Part shown: positions 46,705 through 59,692 of the stretch, piece after piece
Layout: each line of letters starts with the position of its first letter
Numbering within the stretch: the stretch's first letter is position 1
Source of the DNA: Loxodes magnus
Lineage: Eukaryota; Ciliophora; Karyorelictea; Loxodida; Loxodidae
Assembly: GCA_946699065.1 (NCBI GenBank)
Contig: CAMPDV010000116.1
Span: 310,001 to 374,000 of the forward strand
Direction of reading: 5' to 3'
DNA: 64,000 bases
Notes under the pieces: model-generated
Seen by the model: the letters and a program-made list of their open reading frames with translations, nothing else
What the model was told of the DNA's origin: nothing
Database searches by the model: none
Program-made: the position numbers and the translations under genes

Positions 46705-48632
46705 TTTTGTCTCGAATTTAAATTAATAATCTCAACATAAAAAGTATATTTAAAGCTTCATTCCCCATTATTTTAAATATGTTAGAATCCCTTCTATTTA
46801 TACGTTGCTATATTTTCAACTGATTTTTCTTATTTAAATTAACTTTTACTAATTAATTTTTCTGTATAGAAGCTATTAATCATCGTATTACTGGTAGATA
46901 TTTATTTCACATAATTTAAATATTGCTCTACTGTGGAATAATGATGTACTTACTTATTGTGTAACTAGCTAAATTTAAGCTTTTTTATAGCATTATAATA
47001 ATAGAGGTATTTATCATTAGAAGTAGTTATTTATAATAATCCCTTTATTTAATCTACTCTTATATGCTCTAATTGTTATGTCTATATCTTTTTATTTTAT
47101 TACTCATTCTTTCTTTTCCTGCTCTGAATAAAGTTAAGATTTATTTATTATCAGAAATTTGGGAAGCAGCATGAATTATCAAAGAAGTATCGTTATTATA
47201 AACTGCTATAATTATTAGCACTAGAGTTATTTTAGCTTAATAAGTAGAAGTATTCATTATTTCCTTGAAAATACTCTTCAATTTAACTCTATCTTAAGAA
47301 ATATTTTAAGCAGTACGATATAAAGATTTATATAATTTAGCATCTTTATCCTTTTGTTCACTCATAAAAGTCTTTTAATTACTAAAATTCTAGTTTGACT
47401 TTAGAAAAGTTATTATTACTTTTTGTATCTTGTCAAAATTTTTCTTAGCTGTTTATCTTAAGTTAATTAAAATAAACTTTCTATTCTTAGTCTCTTTTTT
47501 TGCATAATATTTAATATAAGCAGAGTATATTAGAAAAGATAGATGACTTCTTTTTTATAAAGATTATTAGTTTCATATTTTAGGTTTCATTATTAATTAA
47601 TGCTTTAATCATAAATACCAAATTATAGAACCAATAGATTTCAAAGACAGCCATTTAAATGGCTTCATAATACTATATTCTGCTTTCTCTCACTGGTAGC
47701 TTAAACTGAAAAAAGACCTTAAAATTGAAAATGTATTTTAGACTCCAAAGACCTAGTATTATATGTTTAAGCTTGAGTGAAGATTAACTAAAACTTAATA
47801 AAGAAAGTATTGAGAATATATATTCTCTTTCTTTAAATAATTGCTTTAAATATGTAAGATTTTAGCTTTCTAGCACTTCAGCGTTTTTATATAATAGATA
47901 TAGAAATTATTTTGCTTAAAGGAGGAATAATTATTATATTACTTGTATTGAAGTATTCTTTTGAGCTTCTAATCACCTTTAATTTAGTCTGCATATTCAA
48001 ATTAAAAATAAATCCTGAAAATTATAATTCAAAGACTTCATTTTATTTAGTGCTGCTTTTCTTTATTTCTTTCTTAAAATTTTTTTTATTATAAGAATCA
48101 AAATCAATAATCAATCTAAAAGCATAACTTATATCAAAATATTAAAAACACAGCTTATAATATTTAATAAAAGCAAAGCTGCTAATTACTTATCTTTATG
48201 CTTAGAATTCATTTTTCCTTAAACTTTATAGTAACTGGTGAACTTTAGAAATGCTATATGGAGAAGTAATTAAAGATCCATTAAGCATGCTAATTCTTAA
48301 AGTGATAGTTCTATTTTTAAATATTTTTAATTGTCTTCAATTATAGCTTTGTGAGTTCTTAATATAGTGTTGGTCATATAGCATTAAGTGATCTATTAAG
48401 CGCTATAATATAAATACTCACGCTTAAAGGTTTTGGTAATGCTTTTTAAAAGGAGTGTAGAAGTATTTTTAATCATAATAAAGTTTAAATTAGACTAGAC
48501 TAGAATATGTAGAAGGCAGCAGCTTTATAATAATACCCAATTAATTTTTGACTTATCATTTATATGATTATAGATGAGAATTGCTTAATAAGAGCTATTT
48601 TCCATTTATATATAATAACAAAATTTTAAAGA
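46705..48632. other. Long AT-rich intergenic region
   Basis: About 1.9 kb between divergent genes. A 60-residue hydrophobic ORF near 47912 has no support. Nothing else seen. Confidence 0.5.
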
Positions 48633-49472
48633 ATGTGGTTAGAAATATCAATCGGAGTTGTATCATTCCTAGCTGTTTACTTATGATTTTGTGGTCTATT
48701 TACCAAAATTACAGTTTAAAGAAGTTAGATGGAATTGAATAGAAAGTACCTTTATAAATAGTATCTGATATAATATTAGGAAATATACCCTTAAATCAAG
48801 CAGTTCGCTAAAGTTGCTTAAGGATTAGGAATGAAATAAAAACCAGATATATTAGTTATATATTTTGATGATCCTTAAAGTTAGTAGCAAAGCTAGAAAT
48901 CAGTTGTAGGAATGCTATTTAAAGAAGCAGACAAAGGTTAAATAGAATCACTTTGTAAAAATGGATACAAACTGACGGAACTATCTAACTGCGAGAGTGT
49001 TAATGTTTAGATAAAGTTTTTCAATTCCCTTTCTTATTCTTTTAACGTCAATAGAATTTACAAAAGAATGAAGGAGTTTATGCACAATCGTATGATTTTC
49101 GAAAGTGACTGCACTGTAGAGCTTTTCAGGCAAGGTAAAGTTGAGTTCCACTTTCCAGTGTCACATGAATTTCAGTTTAAATTATTTTAATCTATATCTT
49201 ATTATTCAATAAGCTTATCTGTCTTCTTTAAGATGTAATAATCACTTAATATCTTTTAATTTATTTTCAAAAATAAAAACGCAAATAGATTAAGAATCTT
49301 TATCTCATTATCAGGTGTCATCAGTTTGAAAATCATCAATGTTATTTGCAATCCATTTCACCCTTTTTCCGTCTTTCCATTCTCCTTCTTTTCTTACTCC
49401 GTTTATATTTATGTAAATACCTTTTCCATGTTATTTTCCATTAAACCATTGCCCTATATATTTTCGTCCTGA
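48633..49472 (+). CDS. TEX264-like ER membrane protein with GyrI-like domain; 3' end uncertain
   Basis: N-terminal TM (EISIGVVSFLAVYLWFCGLF), then a GyrI-like domain: KYLYKQYLIQYQEIYPQIKQ, PDILVIYFDDP, VVGMLFKEADKGQIESLCKN, GYKLTELSNCESVNVQIKFF, TVELFRQGKVEFHFPV. This layout is that of TEX264, an ER-phagy receptor that binds LC3 through a C-terminal tail. Recognisable sequence stops near 49190 (FQFKLF), where the next codon is UAA. The first in-frame UGA is only at 49470, inside the antisense of the MORN gene. Either a 90-residue tail exists or the real end is not at that UGA. Confidence 0.7.
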
Positions 49473-50212
49473 AAATAAAATTTTTTACCATCAGGCCAAT
49501 TAAATGTGCCTTCTCCTTATTTCTTGTCATCTACATAATATCCAGTATAAACTCTACCATCTGCTCATGTGAAAGTTCCATATCCATCCATTTTATTATT
49601 ATTTCATTCTCCAACATATTTCCTTCCATCATTTCAAATATAAGTACCTTTTCCTTAAATATTATTATTATAAAACTAGCCGCTATAACTCGAATTATCT
49701 GATCAACTAAAATTTCCAGATCCTTATTTTTTTCCATACTCATAAGTTCCTATGTATTTTGCTCCATCTGGTCACGTTTCAGTTCCTTATCCATGCTACT
49801 TATCTTAAAATCACTGCCCTTCATATTTAGCTCCATCTATATGAATATAAATTCCTTATCCATGTGCCTTATCGTTCAATCACTATCCTTCATACATGTC
49901 TCCATCTGCATGTATTAATCTACCTTTTCCATTTGCTCGATCAAATTTTCAGAATCCCTCATACTTACTTCCGTCGGCCCATATTTACATACCTTTTCCA
50001 TGTCTTAACATATCTTCAGTCCATTCTCCAATATAAATAGCTCCATTATCAAGCTCAACTGGACCTTTAGAAACTACTTCAACTTCATAGTCAAAATCAT
50101 AATCATAATCAAATTCACCTTATTTCTAAGCAGTTAATCTAGTTGCATAGTTAGAATAATCAGGTACTGGACCTTGTATTTCCTTAGTTTTTCTATTCAA
50201 TGCATTTTTCAT
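49311..50212 (-). CDS. MORN-repeat protein (one 20-nt intron)
   Basis: 293 residues after splicing, UGA stop after DDFQTDDT. Acidic N-terminus (GEFDYDYDFDYEVEVV), then about nine MORN units: YIGEWTEDMLRHGKG, YEGFWKFDRANGKG, YEGQWLNDKAHGQG, YEGQWFQDKQHGQG, YIGTYEYGKKQGSG, YSGQFYNNNIQGKG, YVGEWNNNKMDGYG, YTGYYVDDKKQGEG, YIGQWFNGKQHGKG. The unit Trp is often UGA, the unit Gln often UAA or UAG. MORN proteins bind lipids or scaffold membranes and cilia; the exact role is unknown. Confidence 0.92.
49469..49488 (-). other. 20-nt intron
   Basis: On the minus strand GTAAAAAATTTTATTTTCAG. Removal joins TFNWPDG to RKYIGQWFNG inside a MORN unit. Confidence 0.9.
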
Positions 50213-51399
50213 AGAAAACCTATTTTATCTATCTTATTTTTACCTTATATAGATAGTTCTGAACAGAGACTATAATAAAACTAAGTTTTCTTCTTTAATT
50301 GGTATCATTCCTTTCAATTGAATCTACTTCCCTAGTATCTTTTATCTATCACTTTATTGCTTTATATCAAATTCGTTTACTTTTTCTGATTAACTTTCTT
50401 TTAAACAAGAGCATTCTGATCCCATTTTAAAAACAATATTATCAAACTCAAATAATTTAATTTACCCAGCAACTTAAATTCTTTACCCTCTCCTTAATTT
50501 AGCTTTCTATACTCAGCAAAGAGTTTATGGAACCAATATTATTATTAGCAAACTCCTCGTAGTAAATAGGCTAATTAGTTAGATATTTGTAGACTTTATA
50601 CTATAATCATAAAGAGATCAAATGACAATTTAGCTTATAAAGGTGTATTTAATATGAAAATGCCGCTTCTTATTGCTTTTGCTATTTAGTTTAAATTAAC
50701 TGTAGTTAATGTCTTGTTCTTTTCGTTTAATCATTTGAATCAGTAATAGCATCGTTATAAGTGGCTAACCTCAATATATAGCATAGGTTCATTTCATTAG
50801 GTTTGCTCCTATTATATAAATCCATTCTACTGAATTAGACTCATATTTTAAATGTTACCAGTTAACCTGTTTTCTCTGAGTAGCATATAGCATAAGAAGC
50901 TTTTGTTGATATAGCTTATAGAATTACTAGTATATAACTATAAGACTCTAAATAACATGCACTAGTTATAAGTAGTTAACAATAAGATAGAATTTAGATT
51001 AACAAGTAGCAATTTATATAATACTTAGTTTAGGTAAATCTCAATTAATCCTTTATATTTTTAGCTGACTAATGTTTGATATTTAATCAGTATTTCCTAT
51101 ATATAAACCTTTACTCTTTTTCCTCTTCTTACTAACTCTTTCATATACTGACACTAGTAGCAATTAGCTATAACCACTTTATATATTTAGATTTTAGCTT
51201 CTAAGCAAAATATTAATCCCTTTAACTTAATTTCCAGATTAATTAGTTCTGCTTATAATTTACATTCTAAAACCTTCATTAGTATAGTCTATGATGCATA
51301 TTAAAGGATAATAAGATTAATCAGCGTTAGATTGGCTATAATGTATAGTCTGTTATAGAAGTGTAAAGTTTTAAAAGGCAATTTTCATTTTAATTTAAT
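50213..51399. other. Intergenic between divergent genes
   Basis: About 1.2 kb of AT-rich DNA, no supported feature. Confidence 0.5.
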
Positions 51400-54091
51400 A
51401 TGAACAATCTTGATGTTTTTATCAAACAATTCTAGGAAATCGATTTATCTACTGATGGATCTAGCTCCCGATAAGATACCCTGGACTCCTATAGATAGCC
51501 TTTAACTTAGTAGGAAAAAGAAAATGTAAGCCATTAGAAGTTCGGATAGTTTGAGCCAATTAAAAGGAGATATATTATAAACGAGAATAGCAGAGCAAAG
51601 TCTTGAAAAGAAAGTAAGAATAAAGAAACTAATAAATTTCAGATATTTGCTTAGGATAAAATTCTAAAAACCTTAAATAAAGTTGACTAGGAGTAGAACT
51701 TGAAAAAAATGATTCCTAAGCATATCTAAAATCAAATTGAAGCAGAGTCACTTAAAAATCCAAAATTTAGTTTTAGTAAAAAGCTATCGTCTTCTACTGT
51801 TGAGGATAAAAATCTAGGAGAAAGTTTTTTAACTGAGGATTTTTAAAGATTTCAAAATATATTTTTTGATAAAACTCCAGCTTAAAATAATCAAAATACT
51901 AAAAGAAGAGGATCAGTAAATATCTAAGATATGGAAATTATGCTAAGATAAAGGAGAAATTAGCGTAGAAATTCAGCTTCTTTTAATTTAGTTCATTAAG
52001 ATACCATGAAACTTCTGGAGGAAAAAGAGTTCATAAATAATGAAGTTGAAATGGTAAAATCAAGAGGTTTATTTCTCGCAAGTAGAAATGAATATCTTAA
52101 AAGCTTCGTTGGGCTTCCGAAGGATATAGCCTTTGTAATGTAACACGAATAATATAATGATCCAGTTTTGGAAGGATTAAGTCCAAAAATGTCAATTTCA
52201 TAGGTAAAAGTAGATACTTTTTTTATTGATCCAGAGAGTTATTTTAAAATATTCTGGAACTTACTAATCTTAGTATGCATGCTTATTGTCATACTGTTTA
52301 CTCCTTACAGAGCCGCTTATATAGAAAAAGATTCTCATGGGTGGAAAATTGTAGATGGAATATTAGACGTAATTTTTATTATTGACATACTTCTAAATTT
52401 CATAACTGCAATTGAAGATTAAAACTCTAAAAGCTTAATCACTAACAAATGCACAATTACTAGGAAATATTTACTTGGATGATTCGTTTTCGATTTAGTT
52501 GCAGGAATTCCCTTTTAAGTAATAAATTACATTTCAGGAAGTTCAGAAGGTATTGAGTAAGTTCTTTATATTTAGAGGAAGCTTAGCAAAACTAGCGAAG
52601 ATTCCCAGAATGCTAAAACTATTGCGTACTTTAAGAGTGTTAAAGATAGCAAAGTTAGGGAAGTTAAGATTATGGATCTATCAAATATTTGACACATACA
52701 ATATACATGGCGGTGTGGCTAGGATATTTAAAATTTTCCTGTTTTTGGTGGTAGTTGTTCATATATATTCTTGCATGTTCTATATTATCAGTTATCTAGA
52801 AAATGAGTAAATTCATGCTATATAATCTGATAATACCGAATCAGCCGAATTTCTATACATCACTACTATTTATTTCGCTTGCGTTTCTCTACTAACAATA
52901 GGTTATGGAGATATAAAGCCTTACACAAGAGGAGAGATAATATTGTCCATGATATGAACTATTTTTGGCTTCTTATTTTATTCAATCCTACTAGCAAATA
53001 TGTCCAGCATTTTTATGAATATCAGTTAGAGGTAAAGTCTAATGAAATAGAAAGAGTTTGAATTAGCTTAATTTGCACAGTTATACGATCTTAAAAGCGA
53101 TTTATACTCAAAACTAGTAGCAGCAGCAAAGTTTTCAGTAAAGAAGAATATGCTGGCATTCGTAGAAAGCAACAACTTTATAAATACTCTTCCCAAGAGA
53201 TTTAAAAGGGAAATATATGACTGAATCTTTAGGAATGTTATATAGCAGTGCTTCATATTTCAGGTATTTCTACTATTATAGGGTAAACCTCAGCTTTTTA
53301 TTCACGAAATGGCTGAAAGAATGAAGCCTATTATGACTTCAAAAAGTTAGATTATTTATAACTATGGCTAGCATCCTCTAGATGTTTACTTCGTACTAGA
53401 AGGATTTGTGTAAGTGTTGGACAGATAAAGCTAACCTTATAAAACATTCCATAAAGGAACATACTTTGGAGAAGTAGAAATCTTCAGATGTTAAACTAGA
53501 AAAGACACAGTTATAGTGGGAGGAGATTAGACTACTATATTAAAAATAGAAGCAGCATAGTTTTTGAGGGTTCTTGATATGTATCCTTCTATAAAGCAAG
53601 AGTTTATTAAAATAGCTAAAAAAAGATTAGAAATTGATAAAAAGCAAAAAATTAAAATAAAGCAAACTAAGCAAAAATTAAACTGAATGAAAAAGAAAAA
53701 CGTTTCTTAGCTCAAGAAAAAATGGATGAGCTAGGGGTTTAGATTATCTTCGATAAACAAAGCCTATTCTTTTGCTAAAAAATAGCATTCTTCATTAATG
53801 AAGTAAAGTCAAGATTTTAAAGCTTTGAAAAAGCTTATTAACAAAATTAAAGTGAAGAAAGCTAAAAAAATTTAAAAATTTTTAGGGTTAAATGAAAATT
53901 TTAAAGCTGAATTAGATTCTGATCTCTCATCCTCTGAAGAAAATTCTTTACTTGAAGAAATTGAGGAAGAAGAAGAAAGCGAAGAACAGAGTAGTCAAAC
54001 AAATTCCAGTGAAGAATCAAACCCAGATCTATATATGTCTTTGGCTTAAATAATAAAGATAAATTAGTAAATGAAATATTTAATAAAATGA
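51400..54091 (+). CDS. cNMP-regulated K+ channel with GYG filter
   Basis: About 885-890 residues, UGA stop. The N-terminal 270 residues are soluble and Gln-rich. S1 is IFWNLLILVCMLIVILF, S3 IIDILLNFITAI (written FIIDILLNF), and S4 LAKIPRMLKLLRTLRVLKIA is reached only after removing a 19-nt intron (52557-52575). Pore TIYFACVSLLTIGYGDIKPY has the canonical TIGYGD K+ filter. A C-linker and one cNBD follow (GTYFGEVEIF ... TRKDTVI), then an acidic Ser/Glu tail. An 18-nt in-phase GTA...TAG stretch at 53264-53281 inside the cNBD linker is probably a second intron (QCFIFQ to GKPQLFIHEMA). Conducts K+ at the cell or ciliary membrane under voltage and cyclic-nucleotide control (family knowledge). Confidence 0.9.
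52557..52575 (+). other. 19-nt intron
   Basis: GTAAGTTCTTTATATTTAG. Removal joins SEGIE to GSLAKLAKIPRML, giving S4 in frame. Confidence 0.88.
53264..53281 (+). other. Probable 18-nt in-phase intron
   Basis: GTATTTCTACTATTATAG. A multiple of three, so the frame does not prove it, but splicing gives a better channel consensus (IFQGKPQLFIHEMAERM). Confidence 0.55.
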
Positions 54092-57000
54092 CAAGAATAA
54101 AATGATTTGTAATAGATCTCAGAACAAATAAATTAAATTTAAGAGGAAGTAAATTAACTTATGGAAAACTATACATAAATAGACAATTTTTTGGTATTTT
54201 TATTCGCCAACATAAAGCAATATAAAAAACAGCTGATAGATCAAACAAATTCTGAAGCCACAACTTAAAACCCTTTTACTTTCGTAAATATATTAGTATA
54301 TTTTAGTTATTGAAATCAACATGATTCTTCTTCTTATATTCTCTTTCAATAAATTATCAATCAGAAAGCTTACTTCAATTTAAATTTCTTCTAGATTAAT
54401 TTAAATATATTAAAGCCAATAAGATTTACTAATTTGATTCTCAACTATCAAGAAATTCTTACCTCACTATAAAGATATTAAGTTTTATAACAATACATAG
54501 CAGTAAAATTTGATAAGATTAATCTATGCCAAATATTTCACTTTAATTATATGGAACAAAAGAGTTCACAATGGAATTAATAATATGAGTTATCTCTTTA
54601 AGGCTATCAAATTCTAGTTAACCCTTATTTCATCAAATAGTTATTGCAAATCCTTAAATATTATAAGAACTCAAAGACGGAAAACAAAATAGTCTTTTTA
54701 ATTTAAAGTAAGCTTATAACTTTTTTTGAAAAGGGCTTTAATAATTTGACACAAAAGCTTTTAAAAGCTGCTTGATAGCTTCTAGTCAGATAAATTTGAA
54801 GTTGAACTAGTGGAAATTGAAAATATACCTAATTTTTTAAAGAATCTACTGAAAATTCGTTATTTTTTATAATAGATAATTAGGAATATTACACTAAATG
54901 TTAGAAAACTCTACTAGAAATATTTACTTTTTGGCTTCGCATGAAAATGAAAATTTGAAGATATTACACTTTAGTTCAGATTGAAATCTTTAAGTTTAAA
55001 TTAGAACCCTATTTATCTACTTAAATAAATAATCTAGATCAAGCTTGAAATTATAGAAGCATAAAATGTACTTACTAAAGACATTCTAATCCTAGAATAT
55101 TTGAAGATAACAATATTTTATTCAGCTGAATTTATAAAATGATTTGAGAGTTCAAAAATAGCTGAAATGTAGTATAATACTAGCTTTATACATTGACATA
55201 CTTACCATAAGTTTTAACACAGTTATCCCCAATCACTTCTACTTTATTTACACAAAAAGGAAGGGAAGAAAGAGAATTAAGTTAATTAAGAGATTAACTT
55301 ATGAGTAGCCTTACTTATAATTATTAAGGAGGAGATATAAATTTCTATGATATTTACTTTAAATTAAGAATCAATATCTCCACATAAAGACCAACTTAAT
55401 TACAGAATAAATACTGAAGAAAAGTTAGCAAATTCATTTACTGATTCAATAAATTAAAACCTTCTAGAATGCAAATATATTCCTCTCATTGATATTATAT
55501 ATAAGGTAGAATTCAAGAATTAAAGGAAGCTAGTTAATATATATTTGCTATAAATTCCAAGAATATATGATATCTTAAAAATAAAATAATTAGAAAATAA
55601 GGCAATGCAGCAAATAGAGAGTATCACCTTAATTTATTCAAAACCTTGTCATAAAGAAAACTAATTATAAGATAAGTCTCTATAGTAAAAATATTGTATA
55701 AATGGCTATAGGCAAATCAGTTACTTTTATAATAAAAGCTTACTGATGATGTATTTGCAAATTTTAGTATTCTAATAAATTATACCTAATAATTTTAATA
55801 TAGTCCAGTTATGCTTTTTAAAAATTATTGATTAAGAGGAAAAAAGAATGTTCAAAGGAAAATTTGAAATAGTCTAAGAAAAAAAAATGAAAGAAGTAAA
55901 AAGGAATTGCTGAAAAAAGGAAAAAGAGAAGAAAAGCGAAGTGCCGATAGAAAGGTTTTAGAACCCACGAAACGATTAAGAACATAGAGATTAGATGGTT
56001 AAAAGAATAAAGAGTTATATAAAGAATTTAAAAATATAAAAGAATAATCATAATTGAGTTTACATGGAATCTTTAGAAATTGAAAGAAAAATTGAGGCTA
56101 TAAAACTATTAAAAAATTAGAAAAATAAATAGTTTTAACTTAATTAAAAAATTCTAAGTTCCTTAATTAAGAAAAAATTCCTATTAAAAAATCTGGCTCT
56201 GTAAAACGATAATTATTTATAAGTTTAAAATAAATAAGAGACTAAAATTTAATTTAAAAAAGATCTGAAAGGAAATCATAAAAAAGGATAAAGTTTTGCT
56301 ATTTACTCACAAAAAATAATATTAAGAATGACCTAGAGAATTATTTATCCTAGACATGTGTGAAAGTTAAAAAAGCACATAAACACAAAATAAAAAGTAA
56401 ATATTTTTTAACTCGAATAAAGCTAAAAAGAATCCCTTGAAACTCAATAAAATTAAAAACTAGAATTATAGAAAGAATAAATAGATAAAAAGACTCGAAG
56501 AAAGAAACGAATATTCTTTAAAGAAAAAATTGGAAAAATTAATTAAAGCAATAATAAGTAACTTATTAATAAAGACCTAAAAAAGAAAATAATAAAAGTG
56601 AATTAAATCCTTCTTAAAATATGCATGCTAAATTAAAATAAATTTACATATACTTAAAAAATATATTTATGTGAAAAGAGATACCAAAAAACAAATAACG
56701 TCAAAGAAGTTGAAATTAGCCACACTCTCTTTATAGCTTACAGAAAAGCAAAGCATAATTAAACTTTCCAAGTATCGCTTTAAACAGCTTGAAAAAAAGA
56801 AATAATCAACGAGGAAAAATAAAATATTTTTAAAAATCAATAAAATAAATTGCAATATATCTATAGAAGAAAAAGGTTAAAAAGTTGTCTTAGCCACAAA
56901 CAAGACAAATTCTTAGACTAAATCAACCCAAAATCACAAAAGTCACCAATATCCTCTAACAAAAATAGAGAAAAAATTAACTAAAGTTAGAAAATGAAAA

Positions 57001-57309
57001 ATCCAAAGAAGATATATTTGAATATAATAATATCAATATTGTAAATAATTAAAAAACTATATTTATTTTTTAAGCTTTTAAACTACACTCCGTAGAAGCC
57101 ACTTAATCCCAATCCATCATATAAAATAATTTATACATAACTTCAATTAAATATCATGATTCTATGCTTCAGATTAAGATTAAGTCAGGTATAAAAGTTA
57201 AAGATAATATGTAGCTATCATAAAGAATAATTTATGGAGTTATATTATAGAAAATAGAATAATAATTGAAAAATATTTAAGTAGTAAATTTTAAATTTAA
57301 CTTTAGTTC
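54092..57309. other. 3.2-kb AT-rich region of uncertain coding status
   Basis: From ATG 54161 a plus-strand frame reads protein-like for about 205 codons (MENYTQIDNFLVFLFANIKQ ... INLCQIFHFNYMEQKS). Near 54780 another frame takes over (FEVELVEIENIPNFLKNLL) and stays mostly open to about 57190, becoming very Lys/Gln-rich. No intron joins the two, no domain is recognisable, UGA is not depleted and GC is low. Best seen as a decayed large gene or chance. Confidence 0.3.
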
Positions 57310-59253
57310 TCAACCCCAATATTCAGCTATTATGGAAGATTTCTCAATATCAGGTAAACATTCAGTTACAGCTTTTCCCATAGCAGTACTTCCACAAAGA
57401 TATATCTTTCCTTTTTTATTTAAGATCAGGTCACTTATTCTTGCAGCATGTTCTTTGATCAGATCTTAAATATATATTTTATGCTCTTCTCTTGAATATA
57501 CAATGTAAAGTTTATCTAATACTTACTTAACATTGCCTCCAAAACTTGCTGGTCGATGTTCACATTTCTCCTTTTCCGTTTCAGATGGTTTAATATAGCT
57601 TTCTAACTCTGATTTGTATAAGAATTCTTATTCGCTTCTCACGCCAAAGTAAAGGTAGATTGGACTTCCTTTGTATCCAGTCGAAGCAAATTCTTATAAA
57701 AATCCTCTAAATGGAGCGATTCCAGCACCTGCTGCTATCATAATAACAGGAACATCTTCTTGAGGAACCTTGAAAACACTATTTTTGACAACCATCTTAA
57801 CTTTTAGGTTTTTATATTTATGAAGGCGACTGTAAAAGTATCCTGTGCAAACCCCATTTCTTTACTCTTAAATATTTTCTTGTGCTGCATTCTTAGTAGT
57901 AGTCGTAATTGTAACAACGCTCATTACAAGATGTAAAGAAGTAGGATTCATAGAATTAGAGGAAGCAATTGTGTACAGGCGTGGCTGCAATTTAGGAGCA
58001 TTGAGTACTAGATCCTTGAAAGGAATTCTAAGTGACCTATACTCTCTAGCAAGATCGTATAAGCCTTTACATTCTTTGAATATAAGCTTTTCATATGCTT
58101 CTTTGTTTTCTGCAAGAAACTAAATCTAGTTTCTTTCTGTTTCTTTGCTAAAGTATATTGCTAAAATTTTTAATGCTGTTCTTCTAACTGGTCCTTAAAT
58201 ATCCACAAACTGATTAATTGCCATTCTGATGGAACATGGAGTTTAGAAAGGAACTACTGAAGAGCCTTCTGTCTTAAATATGAAAATTGCATCGGGATCA
58301 TAGTTCTGTAGTTTGCAAAATTCATCTACCATTTGAGCGTTGTTCTCAAAATAGACGGCTACATTTTAACCAGTTATATAAGTGTTAGGTGGGCATTCTG
58401 CTTCAATATGTATGCATGACTTTTCGCATTTATCTCCCTTTTTCAATTCTTCCATTTTTGTTATTTATAGCTGCTGAGCTTTTTAAAATTCTGAGCCAAT
58501 GTTACTTAGTCTTTATTCAGGGAAAGTTTTGCTGACCTAATCAGGAGGTATGAAGCAAACTAGCACATCTCTTCTGGCTGATAAAGGAGATTGAGCCTAT
58601 AATCTTATTTTTCTAGCATAAAGAGTAGCTCTTTTCCATGCTGCTTCCTTCCATCTATTAAAATCGTCTTCTAAGTTTCCTCCATCATCTCCAAGTCCAA
58701 GATCATGGATTCTTCTAGCTCCTCTATTTTCTAGCATTTTGTCAATATATTTGGCAACAGTGTTATAGTGTGTATATGATTTGTCTCCAACGCCAAAAAC
58801 TGAATAGTTTATGTTTTGTAAAGGCGTTTAATTATCCTCCTTAAGCCATTCGTAAAATCCAATTGCATTATCAGGAGGATCTCCTTCGCCTATTGTGGAA
58901 GCAACAATAAACAATAGATCAGTTTGAGCAAAGTCAATAGGATCGAAATCCAAAAAGTCTATGGCAACTCCTTATTGAAATCCATGACTACTTGCCTCTT
59001 CCGCTAAGCTTCTCGCAAAACCTTCTGCAGTACCAGTTTAAGATGCGAAATAAATTTTAAAAGTACCTAAATTTTCCGTAGGTTTTGCCACCTTGGTTTT
59101 AATAGTTAACGGAGAACTCTAGAATTAGCTTTCATCCGGAAAATTATATTGTTAAAGTTATTTTGCTACTTTCTAAGTCTGCAAATAGGATTTAATACCA
59201 TATCATAGAATCATTGCAGTAAGGGCACATATTATGAATGTTAGTTCATCCAT
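57310..59253 (-). CDS. NADPH-cytochrome P450 reductase (CPR)
   Basis: 647 residues, no intron, UGA stop after SIIAEYWG. N-terminal membrane anchor (ELTFIICALTAMILWYGI). FMN-binding flavodoxin domain: IYFASQTGTAEGFARSLAEE, STIGEGDPPDNAIGFYEWL, YSVFGVGDKSYTHYN and LGLGDDGGNLEDDFNRW. FAD/NADPH part: PRLYTIASSNS, NGVCTGYFYSRL, MIAAGAGIAPFRGFLQEF, YLYFGVRSEQEFLYKSELES and KIYLCGSTAMGKAV. It passes electrons from NADPH through FAD and FMN to P450s and related ER enzymes. The chain ends soon after the last helix and lacks the usual conserved C-terminal Trp-Ser; the Trp of EYWG may stand in. Confidence 0.95.
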
Positions 59254-59645
59254 TTTTATTATTATCCTTCATATTTCAATCACTCAAATTTTAATTTCAT
59301 TTTATTTAATTTAGCAAAATCATCAAACTACCTTACGTTAAAGCCTTCTACCTATCTAAACAGCTTATAGAGTTAAATTAAATTTATGCTCAATAAAGAG
59401 AAATAATTGCTAGTGTCTAGTAGTGACTTTCAAATTAAGCATTATCTTTTAATACTGTTAATATATTCCTTCTTATGCATTCAATCCATTAATACTAAGA
59501 AGGTTAATTTCTTTTTTCTTCTTATAAGCTTTGAAAAAAAAGGGATTGATTACTAGTGAGAAATAATCCAATAATTAGCTCAGCTTTACTCTTATTTAGA
59601 CTGCCTCAATAATTTAAAATTAATGAATCATTATCCTAGCTATAA

Positions 59646-59692
59646 ATTTAAGAGTCAGTCGCATAATTTCTCACTACGTATGACTCTTAAAT
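59646..59692. other. Hairpin with 12-bp perfect stem
   Basis: ATTTAAGAGTCA (59646-59657) and its exact reverse complement TGACTCTTAAAT (59681-59692) with a 23-nt loop. No T-run or gene end beside it. Function unknown. Confidence 0.6.

Noticed and set aside
49100..49145. 14-nt intron that would give the TEX264-like gene an early UGA
   Set aside because: GTAGAGCTTTTCAG would delete a strand that fits the GyrI-like domain (TVELFRQGKVEF) and is shorter than every other intron here.
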